Shown piece after piece: positions 8,804 through 17,858 of a stretch of DNA of 47,986 nt. Numbering within the stretch: the stretch's first letter is position 1; each line of letters starts with the position of its first letter. The translations under genes and the position numbers were made by a program. The notes beneath the pieces were generated by a model. It was not told the origin of the DNA. It saw nothing but the letters and a program-made list of their open reading frames with translations, and made no database searches. The DNA comes from JALOAD01 sp023228995 [NCBI: Candidatus Muiribacterium halophilum] (GTDB lineage: Bacteria; Muiribacteriota; Muiribacteriia; Muiribacteriales), in contig JALOAD010000026.1 of NCBI GenBank assembly GCA_023228995.1, positions 1 to 47,986 of the forward strand. The letters run 5' to 3'.

Positions 8804-9960
8804 TTGATTAACTTATCCAAGTCTGCAATAACTTTTTTTTCATTCACTTCATTGGTGCTTGTTCTTGCTTTGCTGATAATCAATTGTGCTTGTTCTTTTA
8901 GTCGTTCGCCTTCTTGTTTATATTTATCGATTATTTGAGCTTTCCAAGCTTTCTGCTTCTCTATTGCAAAAACTACTTTCGCGCGATCGCCATCTCTAAA
9001 CTTATCAACATATTCTTTTGTTGGATTAACAACCGCAGGTTCATATTCTAATAATAGTTTTTGTTTGATTTGAAAATCGACATACCTGTCTACCATTTTG
9101 CCATACTCATTATTTAAAGAATCACTGACCGCTTTTTTGCGATCCTCTCTTTTAGTTGTTTCTTGATCTGAACCACTCAAATACGGATATGTCTGATTAA
9201 CTTTTGTAAATTCTTTTATCGCGTGTTTTTTAAGTCTATCGGAAGATATTGCTACTCTAAGTTCGGAAAGCATATCAACTCTTTCATTTAATGATTTTTC
9301 ATAGTCATCAACGGTAGAATATGCTACATTTATTTTGTCGTTTCTAATTGCTTTTGGATCTTGTGATGTTGAAGAGTTTAGAATATTTTTGTAAACTTCT
9401 ACAGTCGCGTAATCATTTTCACTGACTGCTGTCCCAAAAACCGTATTTTTATTAGCTTCTTCATAATTATATTGCTTTTCATTATTATATGTTTCTTGCA
9501 TTTTGAGATGTGAATTACTATCAAAATTATTTGTAGTTGCACCGATATCTAATTTTTTATAATCACCAAATGTATTGGCGCAGTATTTTTTTACATCAAT
9601 CACATTCGTTCTTTTTGAAAATCCAAATGCAGATAGGTCGGGCAATTTGGAGCATGGATCAGGTATATCCATTTTGCCCAGGGCTTGACAAGCATTGAGC
9701 GAAACTTCAGTCAAACTACCGGTATTTGATGTTGGAGTTTGAACATAACAAAAATCTAATGCCGGAGCATATTGTGAGCCGAGTTGATTTAAAGCTAATG
9801 TTTGTAGTTGCTCTTGATATTGCGACGGTGCTACACCTCCTATAGTCAAATAGTTACCTAAAAAACCCAAAACATCATCAAACAAAGAAGCTTTTGACAC
9901 TCCTAATCCGGCAATAAAAATTAAAAATCCAATTGCTATATTTTTTTTACCTATTTTCAT
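8800..9960 (-). CDS. Exported protein with four cysteines and helical C-terminal half, transfer operon
   Basis: 386 residues. The signal peptide covers residues 1-25 (IGFLIFIAGLGVSKA). The mature N-terminal part has four cysteines (FCYV, NACQ, DPCSK, KKYCA) that could form two disulfides. The remaining 250 residues are charged and helical. The length and the exported helical character recall periplasmic conjugation proteins such as VirB5/TrbJ or TraH, but I see no defining motif. It is flanked by a lipoprotein and by the VirB3-like protein. Confidence 0.6.
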   Translation of the reverse strand: MKIGKKNIAIGFLIFIAGLGVSKASLFDDVLGFLGNYLTIGGVAPSQYQEQLQTLALNQLGSQYAPALDFCYVQTPTSNTGSLTEVSLNACQALGKMDIPDPCSKLPDLSAFGFSKRTNVIDVKKYCANTFGDYKKLDIGATTNNFDSNSHLKMQETYNNEKQYNYEEANKNTVFGTAVSENDYATVEVYKNILNSSTSQDPKAIRNDKINVAYSTVDDYEKSLNERVDMLSELRVAISSDRLKKHAIKEFTKVNQTYPYLSGSDQETTKREDRKKAVSDSLNNEYGKMVDRYVDFQIKQKLLLEYEPAVVNPTKEYVDKFRDGDRAKVVFAIEKQKAWKAQIIDKYKQEGERLKEQAQLIISKARTSTNEVNEKKVIADLDKLIK

Positions 9961-9975
9961 CTTTTTCCCCTTTTT

Positions 9976-10524
9976 TTACTTTAAATTTTCAGTATTAACA
10001 TATACAATATTTGCAACACGAAAATTTGCATGAGTAACATAATCCATCGGCAATTTATTTTCAACATTTTTTAATGTCTTTAATTTTGTATTTTTAAGAG
10101 CCAAATAATTAACACTTTCAAAATCATTATTATATACCGCGTAATGCAATAAATTATTGTTTTTAGTATCAACTATTTTTTTTAAAGAAAAATCTTTTTC
10201 AATCAAATCAACATAATCATATTTTTGATTTGACAATAAACAAGTAACATCGTTAAAATCGATATTTTTGCTAGTATATAGAATATACTTAAAAGTTTTA
10301 TCATCGTTAATCATAGCCAATTTGCATAGCTCATTATTGTTATGTTGCATATATTCTACCAAGTCCGATCTATCAAGAAAATTATTTTGTGACAATCTTT
10401 CCGCGTCATACAATGAAAGTTTTTGAATATTTATGTGTTTGCTAATCTCATAATATGAATGACCGCACCCAATGAATATCGAGCTAGCTAAGCTAGCCGT
10501 CAATAATACTAAATATTTTCTCAT
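9976..10524 (-). CDS. Lipoprotein with ankyrin-like repeat
   Basis: 182 residues. The signal peptide ends in the lipobox IFIGCG (Cys20), so a lipid-anchored envelope protein is expected. Residues about 120-165 (NNLLHYAVYNNDFESVNYLA, then KLPMDYV) fit the helix-turn-helix pattern of an ankyrin repeat. Earlier repeats are degenerate. A lipid-anchored ankyrin protein in a channel operon suggests a protein-binding scaffold in the periplasm. It overlaps the upstream 63-aa gene by four bases. Confidence 0.6.
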   Translation of the reverse strand: MRKYLVLLTASLASSIFIGCGHSYYEISKHINIQKLSLYDAERLSQNNFLDRSDLVEYMQHNNNELCKLAMINDDKTFKYILYTSKNIDFNDVTCLLSNQKYDYVDLIEKDFSLKKIVDTKNNNLLHYAVYNNDFESVNYLALKNTKLKTLKNVENKLPMDYVTHANFRVANIVYVNTENLK

Positions 10525-10712
10525 TTTTTTACTCCATGTTTCTTGTTTATATTTGTTGTAATATTGATTGTTTTTTCAAGCAATAGATCATGTTCTATAT
10601 CAGAATCATTTTTTTCAATATCGTCTGAAAACTCTTCATCATCAATCAAAGTATTTATTTCTTGCTTGATTTTTTTATTTTGATTTTTATGATTTAACAT
10701 TCCTATAAACAT
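10521..10712 (-). CDS. Hypothetical small acidic protein, 63 aa
   Basis: A short charged protein with no signal peptide. AAGGA lies six bases before the ATG. It is the first gene after a promoter (TATAAT at 10731-10736), so it begins the second half of the envelope cluster, and its end overlaps the ankyrin lipoprotein start. The function is not recognisable. Confidence 0.5.
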   Translation of the reverse strand: MFIGMLNHKNQNKKIKQEINTLIDDEEFSDDIEKNDSDIEHDLLLEKTINITTNINKKHGVKK

Positions 10713-10730
10713 TGCAGTTCCTTTTTTTAA

Positions 10731-10771
10731 ATTATACTATATTTTTTATGTAATATATATAACATTTTAGT
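10731..10771 (-). promoter_or_regulatory. Promoter with TATAAT and 16-base box variant
   Basis: The minus-strand -10 TATAAT is at 10731-10736, preceded by AAAAAATATAG. The box ACTAAAATGTTATATA (10756-10771, 14 of 16 matches) begins 35 bases upstream of the -10, the same spacing as at 42884/42919. It allows genes 10712 to 7666 to be transcribed independently of the 17.7 kb promoter. Confidence 0.6.
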
Positions 10772-11775
10772 TATTTTACTATTTTAGCTATATCTTCAAT
10801 ATCAATAAAACATCTTTCTTTCTTATTATTTATAGTAGTATCAAAATAAAACACTTTACTAGCATTGTCGATATCTCCATCAAGTGTCGTTTTTTTATTG
10901 TATTTTTGTTCAAATTTGCTTTTTGAACAAAAAACAGTAAATTCTTTTTTTGTCATTATTGTTTTATTTTTTTCTATCTTTCCTACATTTATTTTTTCTG
11001 CATCAGGATTATTTTTAAATATAAAAGTAAATACTATTAAAGATAAAATAACTCCTGCTATATAAATAAAATTTTTATTTTCTTTATATAGTTTTGAAAC
11101 TTTAGTCATAGTGTTGTTTTGCTTTGGTTTAGCCGTATTTGTTTTTTTGACATTGGTATTGTTATTCATAGAAGTTACTTCATGGAGTAATTGATTATAG
11201 TCAATAGACGATAAAGAAACCAAATCGCTTTCACTTTCAAGTTTTCGATACAAATCTTCTATTTTGTTTTTTATCTTATCAACTTCTTTTACTTTTTCAA
11301 GAAGGTTGTTAAAATTATTTTCAAGAGTTTTGTTGTAATTACTTAGAGTTTTTATTTTATTCATCAAATAAATATTTGATATTTTTGTTTCATCAAAGCT
11401 ATCTATTTTTTTAGATAAATAGTCATCAATTATTTCTTTATACATATCTGTATCTACTTGTATAAATTCTTTTTGATGCTCTTTTTCTTTTGTCACTACC
11501 AATTCTTCGTTTGTATCTTTAGCTTCTTGTAATTCAATGATATCGTTTGTAAATTGTTCGCCTTCATTTGGTTCATTGCTTGAGTATTCTTTATCTATTA
11601 TATCGGCTTGAATATCGTCTTTGTTTGTATCATAAAATTCATCACAATATTCCAAAATACAATCAATATTCTTTTTGTTGAATACTGGAGTATCAAGTTC
11701 AATATTCTTAGATATTTGTTCCCATTCGTTCTGATATTCAACCGTTTTTGAAATTATTCCTTCAATAGTCATCAT
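10771..11775 (-). CDS. Bitopic membrane protein with long cytosolic coiled-coil N-terminus
   Basis: 334 residues. Residues 1-230 are acidic and helical, with heptads around 135-190. A single membrane helix (FIYIAGVILSLIVFTFIFKN) lies at about 236-255. A 75-residue periplasmic tail with two cysteines (FCSKSK, RCFIDIE) follows. There is no clear homologue. The topology suggests a linker between cytosolic and periplasmic parts of the secretion channel. It lies two bases after the upstream coiled-coil protein. Confidence 0.6.
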   Translation of the reverse strand: MMTIEGIISKTVEYQNEWEQISKNIELDTPVFNKKNIDCILEYCDEFYDTNKDDIQADIIDKEYSSNEPNEGEQFTNDIIELQEAKDTNEELVVTKEKEHQKEFIQVDTDMYKEIIDDYLSKKIDSFDETKISNIYLMNKIKTLSNYNKTLENNFNNLLEKVKEVDKIKNKIEDLYRKLESESDLVSLSSIDYNQLLHEVTSMNNNTNVKKTNTAKPKQNNTMTKVSKLYKENKNFIYIAGVILSLIVFTFIFKNNPDAEKINVGKIEKNKTIMTKKEFTVFCSKSKFEQKYNKKTTLDGDIDNASKVFYFDTTINNKKERCFIDIEDIAKIVK

Positions 11776-11777
11776 TG

Positions 11778-12485
11778 TTATTGCTTTTGAATTTTATGTT
11801 TTTGTTGTTTCAAAACCGTGATTTTTTCTTCGTTTTTTTCTTGCGCCACATCTTGAGCCATATCGTTTTTATCATTATTCAAAGTTTCATCTTCAACTTC
11901 AACTACAATTTTTTTAGAAATGTTTTCATCGTATTTTTTGTTTAACATATCAATGAAAGAAGTAACTTTTGCATTATCAATTTTTTCTTCGTTTTTATAT
12001 TCTTGAAACTTATAAACTAATTCATCGGCAACAACCGTATTTTCGGCAAAAAGGATGTTGATCTTTTCTGTAATTTCTTTTTCAAGTTCTACACTTCTTT
12101 GTTTAACATAAGCTAAAAACTTATCATCACTCATTAACGCTTTCAAAGAATCCGGATTGATATTATTCATATTCGTATTTTGACTATTTTGAACTTTTTT
12201 TTCCTCATCTTGGGCAAGTAATAATATTTTCAATAATTCAAAAAATTTCGCAATATTTTGTTCAAGCTCTTTTAACATATTTGCAAAGTGTTTAGTCATA
12301 TTGTCACTTTCCAAACTAACAAATTTTCTTTGTTGCGCTAATTGATCTTCTTTTATTTTTGTCGCTTCTTTTGAAATTTTATCAATATCACTGCCAATGC
12401 TTTTTGCATCATCAACGATCTCTTTCTTTTTGTCGATTTTTTGAGAGATCTCATCATCTCTTTCTAAAATATCATCTATGTTCAT
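11778..12485 (-). CDS. Cytosolic coiled-coil protein, 235 aa
   Basis: Charged, mostly helical, with no signal peptide or membrane helix. Coiled coil is likely at residues 5-95 and 130-190. The C-terminus is basic and Q/K-rich (LKQQKHKIQKQ). It lies between a four-helix membrane protein and a bitopic coiled-coil protein, so a cytosolic assembly factor of the channel is a reasonable but unproven idea. Confidence 0.55.
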   Translation of the reverse strand: MNIDDILERDDEISQKIDKKKEIVDDAKSIGSDIDKISKEATKIKEDQLAQQRKFVSLESDNMTKHFANMLKELEQNIAKFFELLKILLLAQDEEKKVQNSQNTNMNNINPDSLKALMSDDKFLAYVKQRSVELEKEITEKINILFAENTVVADELVYKFQEYKNEEKIDNAKVTSFIDMLNKKYDENISKKIVVEVEDETLNNDKNDMAQDVAQEKNEEKITVLKQQKHKIQKQ

Positions 12486-12514
12486 TTTTTATCCTTTGAT
12501 TTAATTGTCATTTT

Positions 12515-13138
12515 CTATTTGGTTAATAAATCTTTCCAATATGTTCTAATCATTTCAAAAATTGTGCCTTCTCCGCCTTGGTAGTAAAGAGAGTTGTTTA
12601 TAATTTCCAAATATGTATAGATTAATAGCATACCGATAAAGGTGAAAACAAATGATCTAAATATATTTTTGAATGTATCCTCTCCTTCGATATAACCATT
12701 TTTTGTTTTGCTGATTTTAAAAAATGAAACAAAAAACAATATGAATGGCATCAGAAAAACACTATATGCTAAAAAAGATTGAAACACTGGCATAATTAAG
12801 CATTGATAAGCATACATTGCTTTTATGCTTTCTTCCGTAGCACCATCCATCCCTGCTTTGCAATCGCCCCAAAAAATATCAAATGCTTTGCCTGAACCAA
12901 CTAATTTGTATGTTTCTTTTTTAGCTAATATATCCCAAAATGTTACAAAGACCATAAATATAAAAGCAATGACAACTTGCACGATATATATTTTGATGAT
13001 TGCTTCCGCCAATGAATAATTTTTTTTCTCATCAACATCATTATAGATACTTATCACCCCAAACATGAAAGGCAAAACTGATATTAATATCGCGATAGTG
13101 CCAAAAATATTGGCAATGATAAGCTGTTCTTTTGTCAT
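12515..13138 (-). CDS. Polytopic inner-membrane protein of the transfer operon
   Basis: 207 residues with four hydrophobic segments (about 8-30, 46-68, 118-142, 160-180). Two cysteines (WGDCKAG, AYQCLIM) sit in the loop between helices 2 and 3. The start overlaps the VirB8-like gene by four bases (ATGA). Its family is not recognised. The position suggests an inner-membrane platform component. Confidence 0.6.
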   Translation of the reverse strand: MTKEQLIIANIFGTIAILISVLPFMFGVISIYNDVDEKKNYSLAEAIIKIYIVQVVIAFIFMVFVTFWDILAKKETYKLVGSGKAFDIFWGDCKAGMDGATEESIKAMYAYQCLIMPVFQSFLAYSVFLMPFILFFVSFFKISKTKNGYIEGEDTFKNIFRSFVFTFIGMLLIYTYLEIINNSLYYQGGEGTIFEMIRTYWKDLLTK

Positions 13139-13974
13139 ATCTTAGAGCCTTCCGGCATAATTATTTTAAGCGTGTTAAAGTGCAAACCTAGCTTGTTATA
13201 GCCTTTAAACGGTGAATTATCGCTCAAAATTGTACGCGTGCGCAAATCAAAATATCCGGTAGCAATAATATTATATTTGCCAATTTTTGTTTCATATTTA
13301 TTTTTATTCAGATCATCTTTTCCAACCCAAGTTTGCAAAGTAACATCAATTGTCATATCAATTTTAAAAGTATTATCTTTTTCTTCGAATGAATTAATTT
13401 TGCTACTATTGATCGAAATAAAATGAGGTAATGTATTTGCTTGAGTTTTGATTTTCAATGCTTCTAAATAAGCGTTCAAAAATCCCATGCCGTTGTTGGA
13501 TATAGTTAGTGCGTCAGTTTCTTCGTACTTGCCACTATCGTTTTTCATAGTTACAACTATGCTTTTGCCTTTTTGTTTATCTTGCAACATCACATACTCA
13601 AAAAACTCTTGCAAATTTTCTGAATTTTCCAAAACTGATATTGGAGTTTTAAACTCTGAAATAGAAAATCCTTTGGTGATTTCACTTCTTGATACAATCA
13701 ACAATTTCAAAGCCCTAGCAACTGTGTTTCTTTCTTGCTCTACGATCATTTTTTGTTTTTCGATTTCAACGACCGTGCCATTGTCGGTTAATCCAATGAC
13801 CTTAGATGTATTTTCATTCAAGATCTTTTTCATATCTTCTAATTTGCTGTTTTGTGACATGATACTAAAAATGACAAAAACAAATACCAATAAAGAACCT
13901 CCTGCTACAAGCAGAAAGTTTTTTATTACAAATCTTTGAGTAATTTCAAGATAATCTTTATTGCTTATTTTCAT
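13135..13974 (-). CDS. VirB8/TraE-like bitopic channel protein (tentative)
   Basis: 279 residues. A short cytosolic N-terminus is followed by one membrane helix (residues 19-40, LLVAGGSLLVFVFVIFSIM) and a large periplasmic domain. That is the architecture of VirB8/TraE/DotI inner-membrane proteins, which bridge platform and outer core. The C-terminal strands (KYNIIATGYFDLRTRTILSD) would suit the NTF2-like fold, but I cannot show it. The gene overlaps the lipoprotein gene upstream and the membrane protein gene downstream, as in a tightly translated core-complex operon. Confidence 0.5.
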   Translation of the reverse strand: MKISNKDYLEITQRFVIKNFLLVAGGSLLVFVFVIFSIMSQNSKLEDMKKILNENTSKVIGLTDNGTVVEIEKQKMIVEQERNTVARALKLLIVSRSEITKGFSISEFKTPISVLENSENLQEFFEYVMLQDKQKGKSIVVTMKNDSGKYEETDALTISNNGMGFLNAYLEALKIKTQANTLPHFISINSSKINSFEEKDNTFKIDMTIDVTLQTWVGKDDLNKNKYETKIGKYNIIATGYFDLRTRTILSDNSPFKGYNKLGLHFNTLKIIMPEGSKI

Positions 13975-14699
13975 TTGCAGATCCCAGTTTCTTTACAAAA
14001 CCAACTTTTTTCTTGTTCATTGTTAAAACTACAATTATAGCCATTTGAATTTTCTGTGCAATTTAATCCAAATTTATCTATATTGTCTTTTGTTTGTTGA
14101 TTTTTTGACAATGACAAAATAGAAGATGATTGATTGTTTGCCAATACTTGTGTTGCTATTGGTCTATTAGAAGTGTTTGAAGTTGCTTCAATAACGCTAA
14201 TAGGAGAATTTTGTGGTGCTGTGTAAGCATTGGTATATATATTTTGTAAAGTTGGTGCATTATCGTTGCTAGAGTAGCTTAAATTTGAAACATCATCTTG
14301 TGTTGGTAACAAATTTATATTTGCTCCATAAAAGTGAAAAATATCGTCTATATTCATACTTTTTCTAATATCACATCCGAGTGATTTGATGCTCATTGCT
14401 CCGCCATCCATATTGGCAACAAGCTTAGGATAAGTTACAAACTTATTTTTAAGTGCATATTTGCCTGCTTCATATGCTAAAATTTCGCTAGAATATTTTT
14501 TAACGATATTTAATGCTCTTTCATATCCTTGATTAAACCATTTTTCTCTTTCGGCTTTAATCGCATCATTATAGCCCTTTTGGTAATCCATTTCATTTTT
14601 AAATTTCATATTGCTTGATGTTGGTTCAGGATTAATTTGTGTTGTACCGCACCCAACGAACATTAAGCTAGCCAGTGAAACTATTAAATATTTTTTCAT
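13971..14699 (-). CDS. Outer-membrane lipoprotein, DotC/VirB7-like
   Basis: 242 residues with the lipobox MFVGCG (Cys17). Residues 39-85 (KGYNDAIKAEREKWFNQGYE, then ALNIVKKYSSEILAYEAGKY) and the following KFVTYPKLV resemble the pattern of the Dot/Icm lipoprotein DotC, with its Gly-x3-Ala helices and an x-x-P segment. By position it would be the lipid anchor of the outer core (VirB7/TraV role). The C-terminal third has four cysteines (LNCTEN, YNCSFN, WFCKETGICK). The DotC resemblance is by eye only. Confidence 0.55.
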   Translation of the reverse strand: MKKYLIVSLASLMFVGCGTTQINPEPTSSNMKFKNEMDYQKGYNDAIKAEREKWFNQGYERALNIVKKYSSEILAYEAGKYALKNKFVTYPKLVANMDGGAMSIKSLGCDIRKSMNIDDIFHFYGANINLLPTQDDVSNLSYSSNDNAPTLQNIYTNAYTAPQNSPISVIEATSNTSNRPIATQVLANNQSSSILSLSKNQQTKDNIDKFGLNCTENSNGYNCSFNNEQEKSWFCKETGICK

Positions 14700-14714
14700 C
14701 TTATTCTCCTATTC

Positions 14715-15827
14715 TTATCTGTTATTTTTAATGTTAAATTGTGTTTGTTGTTGTTGCTGTGTGGTTAAACTGTTTGGTGTCAAGTAAACATTTAACACAC
14801 TACCTTTTTTGATGTAATATAACCAAGGCAAATCGTTTTGTGTCAAATTGTCGGCAACCTTTGATATTCCCTGCACCACACCGCTTGCAAGTCCAATAAT
14901 TCCATAATCTCGATAATCATCGCTTGTCGGTCTTCTTGTATTTGTATCTTGTACAATCGCTATACCGTCACCGCCTGAAATGATAGTAGATTCTTGCGTA
15001 GTCATTGATTGTCTTAATTGGTCAATTGCTAAATTAGAAGCTTTTCCCAATCCTCCGGCAACGCCACTACCAAAAGAATTAACATTTTTTCGCAATTGCT
15101 GTGTATTTATATAAGTTGCTATATTGTTACTGCTACCGGAATGATTTGTTATATATGACATTTTTGGATCTATTTGTACAAAATTATCAGAAGAATCAAT
15201 ATAATGCTGTGGAATTGCCGTTAAAGAAAATCCTTGATTATTCGGAATCAAATTCATCACTAGATCAATAAAATTTCCTTTGCTTGTTTTACATAATACT
15301 TTCATCATCTGTGAATTATCCGCTACCATAACATCATCGCTTACAATACAAGTTGCTTTTATTGCACTGGCAACTCTTTGATTGTAGTACCGTTGTGTTT
15401 GTTGATTTTGGTTATATGCAATCATTTGGTTATTTTTTGCTGTGATCAAAGATGTCGGAACAAATGAACTATTTTTAGATTGCTCAACATAGAATTTTGT
15501 TTTTACATTATTCATATTCATATTTTGTTTATACACAAATATTTTTTCATTTGTGTAAGATTTGTTTGGTGCATAGATAACTTTTTTTTGATTGGGATCT
15601 ACAAATTCCGCCGGTTGTGTAGAACTGCTATCTATTACATTATTTGCGCTATTTGCCTGAGAATTAATTACATTATTTGCAATGTTATTTGGCTCTTGCG
15701 TAATTTCTTGTTGTATTTGTTCGGTAGATTTTGCTTGTGTTTGTGTTGGTATAGGTAATTGATTTTGCGCGTAAGAACCTATGCTCAACAATACAATCAA
15801 AGGTATAAAAATCTTACTTTTATTCAT
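14715..15827 (-). CDS. VirB10/TraB-like exported channel protein (tentative)
   Basis: 370 residues. A signal peptide is followed by a Q/N/T-rich linker (20-90) and a C-terminal domain. The C-terminal domain has alternating strands, a glycine-rich VNSFGSGVAGGLGKASNLAI segment and an ending LYYIKKGSVLNVYLTP. The ending recalls the (I)xxGxxVxVxfxxG close of TraB/VirB10/TrbI outer-core proteins. VirB10 normally has an N-terminal transmembrane helix; here a cleavable-looking signal stands in its place. It overlaps the upstream small exported gene by eight bases. Confidence 0.5.
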   Translation of the reverse strand: MNKSKIFIPLIVLLSIGSYAQNQLPIPTQTQAKSTEQIQQEITQEPNNIANNVINSQANSANNVIDSSSTQPAEFVDPNQKKVIYAPNKSYTNEKIFVYKQNMNMNNVKTKFYVEQSKNSSFVPTSLITAKNNQMIAYNQNQQTQRYYNQRVASAIKATCIVSDDVMVADNSQMMKVLCKTSKGNFIDLVMNLIPNNQGFSLTAIPQHYIDSSDNFVQIDPKMSYITNHSGSSNNIATYINTQQLRKNVNSFGSGVAGGLGKASNLAIDQLRQSMTTQESTIISGGDGIAIVQDTNTRRPTSDDYRDYGIIGLASGVVQGISKVADNLTQNDLPWLYYIKKGSVLNVYLTPNSLTTQQQQQTQFNIKNNR

Positions 15828-16062
15828 CGTAAAATCCTTGTCTTTTTATGATATTTTCTTGTGTGACAAATAAATTACTGTTATTGCGTACTGTATCGGT
15901 ATTCAATTGTAATTTTTTCACTTTTCTTATTTTATTCAATTCGATATTCAATTTTTTTTCAAATTCTCTATCGGCTTGACACATAATTTTTTCATTTATC
16001 CCATTTGCTTGCAGATTTAAAAACCCCGCAAAGAAAAATAAATATATTATTTTTTTCTTCAT
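15820..16062 (-). CDS. Small exported protein, 80 aa
   Basis: The signal peptide covers residues 1-19 (IIYLFFFAGFLNLQANG). A 60-residue mature part has one cysteine (IMCQADREFEK) and basic helix. It lies between two exported components of the outer core. Function unknown. Together with the other tiny exported proteins in the window it may be a minor channel or pilus subunit. Confidence 0.5.
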   Translation of the reverse strand: MKKKIIYLFFFAGFLNLQANGINEKIMCQADREFEKKLNIELNKIRKVKKLQLNTDTVRNNSNLFVTQENIIKRQGFYDE

Positions 16063-16069
16063 GCTATAC

Positions 16070-16663
16070 TCACTTTGTGTTTGGTAGAACTACTGTTTCT
16101 CTATCCATACTCTTATAGTGATTTGTCGGAACGAAATTTTTATCAACAATATAAACTTTGGCATCTATATTTTTTTTAATTTCAGTAAAAATATTGTTAT
16201 ATACATAATCATATTTTTTATATCTTCCTCTGAAATTTGTAACAATTTTAACTTTAAATTTTTTGCCGTTAAAATATTTCTCATTTAACATATCTTGAAT
16301 ATATTTTGCATCAGCATGTCTATTTGTATCTGTAAAATACACATAGCCGTTATCAACAGTTACCGGCATAAATCCTTCCATAAAACCGTAATTTTTGATA
16401 ATAAGGATCTGCTCTTTACTTAATTTATCAATATCAACGCCAACGAGATATTTGCCCTCATAAGTTACATAATCGCCATTCAGATGTTGAACACTAAATT
16501 CTCTGTGAATAGAATTCACCGCATTAAAAAACCCTTTTTCATAAGAGCTTGGTGAAAATGTATCTTTGTTATCACAACTATAGCCGGTATATTCGCTTGC
16601 ATTTAGAATCGTTAATGATGATATCATCAAACCTAGAGTTACTATTTTTTTTGAAATTGCCAT
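16070..16663 (-). CDS. Exported hypothetical protein, 197 aa
   Basis: A signal peptide (1-22, ending LNASEY) is followed by a mixed alpha/beta periplasmic domain. Features include GYSCDNKDTF, the segment GKYLVGVDIDKLSKEQILII and many Tyr/Lys. There are no cysteine pairs or catalytic motifs. The gene lies two bases from its upstream neighbour. It is conserved in position with outer-core genes but has no recognisable family. Confidence 0.55.
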   Translation of the reverse strand: MAISKKIVTLGLMISSLTILNASEYTGYSCDNKDTFSPSSYEKGFFNAVNSIHREFSVQHLNGDYVTYEGKYLVGVDIDKLSKEQILIIKNYGFMEGFMPVTVDNGYVYFTDTNRHADAKYIQDMLNEKYFNGKKFKVKIVTNFRGRYKKYDYVYNNIFTEIKKNIDAKVYIVDKNFVPTNHYKSMDRETVVLPNTK

Positions 16664-16664
16664 T

Positions 16665-16913
16665 TTATTTTTCTCCTTCTTGTTTTGGTAATGTTATATT
16701 TATGTGTTCGGTGTTTTCATCTTTATATTTCACAACCGGAACTTCATTATTATTGTTTTTAAAAACACCGCTATTTGCATTCTCTTTGCCGTAAAAATTT
16801 ATATTTTGTTCTCTATTGCCTATTAATACAAAGAACATCACGACCAAAATAACCAAAATGATAAATCTAGTATTTTTATTTACAAAAGATTTTACTTTTT
16901 GCTTAAAACTCAT
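16665..16913 (-). CDS. Small bitopic membrane protein, 82 aa
   Basis: Cytosolic basic N-terminus (FKQKVKSFVNKNTR), one membrane helix (about 17-34, FIILVILVVMFFVLIG) and a short polar periplasmic tail. The four-base overlap with the VirB9-like gene indicates coupled translation. It could be a short VirB10-type anchor or pilus assembly helper; nothing in the sequence decides. Confidence 0.5.
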   Translation of the reverse strand: MSFKQKVKSFVNKNTRFIILVILVVMFFVLIGNREQNINFYGKENANSGVFKNNNNEVPVVKYKDENTEHINITLPKQEGEK

Positions 16914-17713
16914 TTGCTATCGACTTTCATGATAAAATTTGTTTCACCAATTTTAATATTTCCATTGATATTGTCTTTGAAAAAAGTATAGATCGTATTG
17001 TTTATATTGATCATGCTTCTATGTGTAGGCATTTTTTTATATGCTTCATAATATCTTTGTATGACATCATTTGTATTCAATATTGCAGGATAAGAATACG
17101 CTATAATCGGATATATTATAGAGTGCCTATTGTTTGGTGTTTTTGTGATTAAAAAAGTAGATGATTTAATTTGATCACCTTCTAAATATGTAACAACTAG
17201 GTTACTTCTTAGCAACGCATTGTTGGGTATCACATCAATTCTATTGTATTGAAAATTCGGTTGAACTGTCGGCGGATAAGCATACGCATTGGTGATTGTC
17301 GCACTTTTTGGCAATAAAATAGTTTGTGGGTAAGACGGGTGCATTAAGATCTCATTTATATCGTTCATCTTTAATTGCTTTGTAAAATTTGCGATTTTAA
17401 GATTTTTAATTTCATTAAATGTTTCTTGTATTTCTCTGTCTTTGTTAATTACCGAATTAATCTTTTTTCTATTATTATAGAATTTAAGATAATCCTCTGC
17501 AAGAAGATATTCCTCATCAACTTCAACATTTTCTTGCATTACAACTACATTGCTATTTTGAGGATCTTGTGACGGTGAGCCTACGGTATTTCCGCTGTAT
17601 TGCGGATAAGCTTGCTGTTGTTCTTGTGGTAATTGATTTTCTTGCGGAATTTGATACTCCGCATAAAGCCCAAGAGATGATAAAAAAAGTAGTAAATTTA
17701 TTTTTTTAGTCAT
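16910..17713 (-). CDS. VirB9/TraK-like exported outer-core protein (tentative)
   Basis: 267 residues. The signal peptide (1-18) precedes a Q/P-rich linker (20-60) and a beta-rich domain. Residues about 130-200 (YPQTILLPKSATITNAYAYP, then NLVVTYLEGDQIKSSTFLIT) recall the N-terminal strands of VirB9/TrbG/TraK, where a pathway-specific loop is followed by an N-L-x-V-x-T segment. It is the first gene of the 17.7 kb operon, ahead of the VirB10-, VirB7- and VirB8-like genes, an order common in type IV secretion loci. Confidence 0.5.
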   Translation of the reverse strand: MTKKINLLLFLSSLGLYAEYQIPQENQLPQEQQQAYPQYSGNTVGSPSQDPQNSNVVVMQENVEVDEEYLLAEDYLKFYNNRKKINSVINKDREIQETFNEIKNLKIANFTKQLKMNDINEILMHPSYPQTILLPKSATITNAYAYPPTVQPNFQYNRIDVIPNNALLRSNLVVTYLEGDQIKSSTFLITKTPNNRHSIIYPIIAYSYPAILNTNDVIQRYYEAYKKMPTHRSMININNTIYTFFKDNINGNIKIGETNFIMKVDSK

Positions 17714-17741
17714 TAGCTTCCTTCTATTGTTAAGATTAACA

Positions 17742-17800
17742 ATTTTAGCACTTTAAAACTTAAAAAAAATAAAATAATGTATATATTTTAATAAAAATAC
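17742..17800 (-). promoter_or_regulatory. Promoter region of the 17.7 kb envelope operon
   Basis: On the minus strand an ATATAGTATTTTTATTAAAAT stretch precedes ATATATACATTATTTTA, and then GCTAAAAT (-10-like, about 17742-17747) comes 29 bases before the ATG. The AGTAT-TTTTA-TAAAAT string also occurs upstream of 32142 and 29405, so these three transfer operons share one control module. The exact -10 is uncertain. Confidence 0.4.
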
Positions 17801-17828
17801 TATATTTTTTAAAAAAATATGAGAAATT

Positions 17829-17851
17829 CATCTCTCAAATGAAGAGAGATG
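17829..17851 (-). terminator. Stem-loop terminator after the 320-aa protein gene
   Basis: Perfect 8-base arms CATCTCTC (17829-17836) and GAGAGATG (17844-17851) have a 7-base loop. On the minus strand the hairpin lies just after the stop at 17859 and is followed by a T-rich run (ATATTTTTTT). This is the clearest intrinsic terminator in the window. Confidence 0.6.
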
Positions 17852-17858
17852 ATAAAAG

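Noticed and set aside
13487-13939. Plus-strand frame of 150 codons opposite the VirB8-like gene
   Set aside because: Hydrophobic shadow with no promoter or ribosome site; the minus frame overlaps both neighbours in a coupled operon.
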